From Amia ocellicauda (taxonomy: Eukaryota > Chordata > Actinopteri > Amiiformes > Amiidae), in assembly GCF_036373705.1 (NCBI RefSeq), contig NC_089863.1:24911917-24975916 (forward strand): 64,000 bases of DNA, written 5' to 3'. The translations under genes were made by a program, and so were the position numbers. Shown here one piece after another: positions 60,209 through 64,000 of the stretch; positions within the stretch are counted from its first letter, which is position 1, and each line of letters begins with the position of its first letter. Below the pieces are notes generated by a model that saw only the letters and a list, made by a program, of their open reading frames with translations, made no database searches and was not told the origin of the DNA.

Positions 60209-63152
60209 TCTTCTATGTTACGATGACGAAGTTGTGTCTCTCTCCTTTCTGGAGACATTTAGAAGGGCCACTTGGTGTTCTAATGTTGCAGAAAGCAATG
60301 GTATGTTTGATAACCCTACCACAAACAGTTGATGCCCTGCACCTCGTATAGGGGTTATTCTTCACCAGCGAAATAATCCTTCTGTCTTCTGCCACAGTTG
60401 TTTTCCGTTGCCTCTTGGTGTCCTGAGCTCACCAGTGCGTTATTTCTTTTGAAGAAGTTGCCAAATAGTAGATTTTTCCACAGCCAATGTTTTTGCTATC
60501 TCTCTCTCACCGGTTTGTTTTGATTTCTAAGGCAAAACTGAAGACAAAACGCCACAAGAACAAAGAGGCACTACTAAAGACAGCTGAAGGCCTTGCAGAG
60601 CATCACCAGGGACTAAACCCAGCATCTGGTGATGGCTATGGGTTCCACACTTCAACATTCATTGACTGCAAAGGATCTGCAACCAAGTATTGAAACTAAC
60701 AATTTAATTCAGGATTATGTTACTTTGTCCAAATACTTTTGAGCACCTAAAATTGGGGGGACACATATAGAAATGGATGTTAGTACCCTCAAATTAAAGA
60801 TGAAAGACTACACTTAAAGAATATCTGGATTGTTTCCTTTGAAATCCATTGTGGTGTTGTACAGATCCAAAATGATGACAATTGTGTCACTTTCCAAATA
60901 TTCATGGATCTAATTGTAGGTATGTTTTTCTTTTAAAATACATTTTCTTTGTCTTTTAATGTTTATTCTTTTAAATGTACAATCAGTATCCTGTATTATG
61001 TTTTGTACTTAATCTATGTTACCTTCAGTCCTTTGCTGTAAATGCTTTGGCAATACTTGCATAACCTCGCCATGCCAATACAGCCCTTCTGAATTAGAAT
61101 TTCACAAAACCGTATTCAATTATAATAATATTTGTTGTCAATGTAAATATATGACAAAATAAACCATTACTGTTACTATGATTATGATGCAGCTGTGTTG
61201 ATTATTATTCTGGACTGACAACTGAAAGGTTGTTGGTTCAAAATCCTGTGTAGAGCACACTTTTACCAGATTGGGCGTTTTGCTCCATATTACCCAGTGA
61301 GACCATGCTAATATAATTTGCGTAACACACCGTACATATTGGGACAATGTAATAATTTCAGGCTAGTTGGTCATTAAGAAAAAGTGAAATAAAACGTACA
61401 GCCCTTTACATACATTAAAAATACTAGTATTATTATTGTTATAATCAAGCCTAATGAAAACAAATAATAAGCAGAGGAAAATAAACTAATGTGTGTAAGT
61501 AATTACAGTATTGTATCTACATGTGCCAGTGAGCATGCATGATGAATTAAAACAGACATAAATGAACAAACTGTAGCTTATCTAATAATGGCATAAACAT
61601 CATACCGGTGTCTAGTATTATTATTATTATTATTATGATTATGATTATTATTATTATTGTTATTATTATTATTACTGTGATTATTATTATTATGATGATT
61701 ATTATTATTATACCAGACAGGTATGAGATGGCTTATCATTGTAGTACACCAAGTAAAAAATAGGTTCAACACCATATATAATTTGTTTACGGAAAATAAA
61801 TATATTATTAAATAGTAGCGTAATATTCATCGCGGTACTCATCTGAAACTGAAAACAAAAAACAACATAACTTTATATAAAGCATAACATGCTTACATGA
61901 AGTGTAAGAGGAAATGGCTGTCTTATAATCCGCTTGTTTTTATTTTACTCCTGGAATTGCAAAGTTTTCTTGCCATTCCTTTGGTGTGTTTTTTTTTCCA
62001 CCAGACCATTTTGTAACTAATTCTGTATCCTCCTCCATGTTCAAGAACAGGTCGTACAGAAGTAGAAAGTGTCAACACGTGTGGAAAGTCAATGAATGAG
62101 TCTACAGCATGCATGTCATGTAAATAGACTACAAACAAATTGGCGATTTTACTAAAGCTTAATGGAAGACACCATGTTACATGTAGCTTTATTGCTAACC
62201 TTGAAAAATAAACGTCATTTCCATAACATTTCCACAAACTTCAGGAAGGAGTATTTCATTTATGTGTAGAAACGTACGCTTCTTATAAATGTATTAGCAA
62301 CAGGGAAATGGAAATAAGTAAGCATTCCTTATGTTTTGACAACCGGGAAACAAAGAAGAAACAATTCCTTGTTTTCTGAGAACTAAAAACTGAAATAAGT
62401 AACCATTCCTTATTTTCTGAGATCCAGGAAACAAACAAGGAATAAGTAGCCATTGCTTGTTTCTTCATGAGTCTAGAAACAGAAAAAAATATGTATTTCA
62501 TTAAAAAAACAGGCAAACTGAAAAAGTAACCAACAAGAAAACGTAGCAATCAGTAACCATCACTGTATTTGGAAAATTGGGAAACAGAAATAAGGAATAA
62601 GTAACCATTTCTTATTTTTTGGGAAACCGTGTTTCAGAAATAATAAACTATGTACATGTTCTTTGTTGAAAATCTGAAACCAGGAATAAGTGTCTATTAC
62701 TTATTTCGTGTAAAACAGGGACAAATATAAAAAATTGTAATCATTACTTATTGAAAGAAAATGGAAATAAGGAATGAGAAACCATTACTTATTGATCAAA
62801 AGACATCAATCAGACATAAAAAACAAGTAAACACTAACAAGAAATATGTATCCACAATTCATTTATTGAGAAATCTTGAAAAAAATTGAAATATTTAATC
62901 ATTACTTATTTTGAGAAATCACAAATAAGTAACACGTAAGCATTACTTAATTTTTGAAACGTAAGCAATAAGAAATAAGGAATTAGTAACCATTACTCAT
63001 TTTTTTTATAAATAAGGAATAAGGAATCAACTTCACGGAGGTGTCTGATTAGCTGACAATGCGTTGCACCTGGACGTGAGCCTCAACGTGTGCAGCCTAA
63101 ATCAAGGAAAGTAAGCTGCACTGCCAAGACTGGCACACAAATGCCTGGAGAC

Positions 63153-63225
63153 TGGAGAATGCAGGCATCGATCCTGCTACCTCTCACATGCTAAACGAGC
63201 GCTCTACCACCTGAGCTAATTCCCC
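63153..63225 (-). tRNA. tRNA-Ala (AGC), unit B4
   Basis: The only array copy in view with both a canonical T loop (ATCGATG) and a fully paired T stem (GCAGG with CCTGC). The downstream T run is short (TTT). Confidence 0.9.
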
Positions 63226-63546
63226 TGACCTCAGAGATAATGCCCACTTCTTCAGTCTTTACATGGAACGTCGAGAGTAAGTTCGTTCCTGTGCTTCAGG
63301 CAAGCTTGCATCCAACTGTGGACAACTTACTTTCCACTGTCACAGCCACTATGCCACAATACAAAAATGATTGTCAGGAGCAAAACTTTCAAACTGACAG
63401 AAAACTTCAAGGCCTGTCGTGTGACTTGATTTACATGAGCTACAGAAACGTTCTTGAACATATGTATATAACTAAGGATTCATTCAGGTCGGCGTAGCAC
63501 ATTCGCCTTTCTGAAACATGAAGGGCCGGGGCTCTCCCTTGTTGAT

Positions 63547-63619
63547 GACTGCGTGGCCTAATGGATAAGGCGTCTGACTTCGGATCAGAAGATTGAGGGT
63601 TCGAGTCCCTTTGTGGTCG
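63547..63619 (+). tRNA. tRNA-Arg (TCG), unit B4
   Basis: Canonical D loop and B box. The 3' acceptor strand reads TGTGGTC rather than CGTGGTC, adding one further G-T pair. Confidence 0.88.
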
Positions 63620-64000
63620 TCTTCTATGTTACGATGACGAAGTTGTGTCTCTCTCCTTTCTGGAGACGTTTAGAAGGGCTACTTGGTGTTCTAATGTTGC
63701 AGAAAGCAATGGTATGTTTGATAACCCTACCACAAACAGTTGATGCCCTGCACCTCGTATAGGGGTTATTCTTCACCAGCGAAATAATCCTTCTGTCTTC
63801 TGCCACAGTTGTTTTCCGTTGCCTCTTGGTGTCCTGAGCTCACCAGTGCGTTATTTCTTTTGAAGAAGTTGCCAAATAGTAGATTTTTCCACAGCCAATT
63901 TTTTTGCTATCTCTCTGACCGGTTTGTTTTGATTTCTAAGGCAAAACTGAAGACAAAACGCCACAAGAACAAAGAGGCACTACTAAAGACAGCTGAAGGC

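Larger units (their letters stand above)
58459..61870. repeat. tRNA array, unit B3 (3,412 bp)
   Basis: A B-type unit directly following another B unit, which breaks the A-B alternation. It has small private differences, for example ATATGTATTTC near 59078 and AAATCAAGGAAAG near tRNA-Ala. Carries tRNA-Ala 59742-59814 and tRNA-Arg 60136-60208. Confidence 0.93.
61871..64000. repeat. tRNA array, unit B4 (partial, runs off the window)
   Basis: A B-type unit cut by the window end in the Tc1 relic. It has more private differences near the tRNA genes than B1-B3. Carries tRNA-Ala 63153-63225 and tRNA-Arg 63547-63619. Confidence 0.92.

Noticed and set aside
1-64000. CRISPR arrays, bacterial operons, rRNA genes
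   Set aside because: The tandem repeats have no spacer structure of CRISPR type, gene structure is eukaryotic with introns, and no rRNA sequence was seen.

Overview
The window looks like nuclear DNA of a ray-finned fish. The evidence is an interrupted vertebrate gene of the maestro HEAT-like (MROH) family, a TRIM-type PRY/SPRY exon, fish-style Tc1, hAT, CR1, Penelope and BEL/Pao elements, and vertebrate tRNA-Arg and tRNA-Ala genes. The species cannot be fixed from sequence alone. Host coding content is low and repeats dominate.

Layout: 1-4508 is a CA-rich minisatellite with a 1,674-bp higher-order duplication. 4509-9469 holds no recognisable gene, apart from a possible old LTR at 8412-9009. 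A nearly complete Tc1 element (9563-11135) sits inside a 21-bp minisatellite. 11335-11867 holds two exons of a decayed TRIM-like gene on the minus strand. 13290-19869 carries 21 phase-consistent minus-strand exons encoding the C-terminal ~915 residues of an MROH protein; a Penelope-like fragment lies in one intron. The N-terminal half of that protein is not visible in the window. 19870-34947 is repeat country: a short hAT derivative (21177-22330), palindromic AGATATCT repeats, two related LTR-like fossils, a decayed hAT with intact ends (27556-30106), a ~100-bp MITE and a CR1-like LINE fragment.

From ~34948 to the window end lies the most striking structure, a tandem array of ~3.4-kb units. 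Each complete unit carries a tRNA-Ala(AGC) gene on the minus strand and a divergent tRNA-Arg(TCG) gene on the plus strand, 321 bp apart. There are two unit types, A (3,403 bp) and B (3,411-3,412 bp), in the order A0(partial)-A1-B1-A2-B2-B3-B4(partial). A1+B1 and A2+B2 are offset by exactly 6,814 bp and are nearly identical. A BEL/Pao retroelement (36598-44830) with almost identical LTRs and a 5-bp target duplication is inserted in the leftmost part of the array.

The tRNA array is the best candidate for an unusual system. It is a dimeric, recently homogenised tRNA gene cluster in which A and B copies carry different lesions in the tRNA bodies and in the downstream Pol III T-runs.
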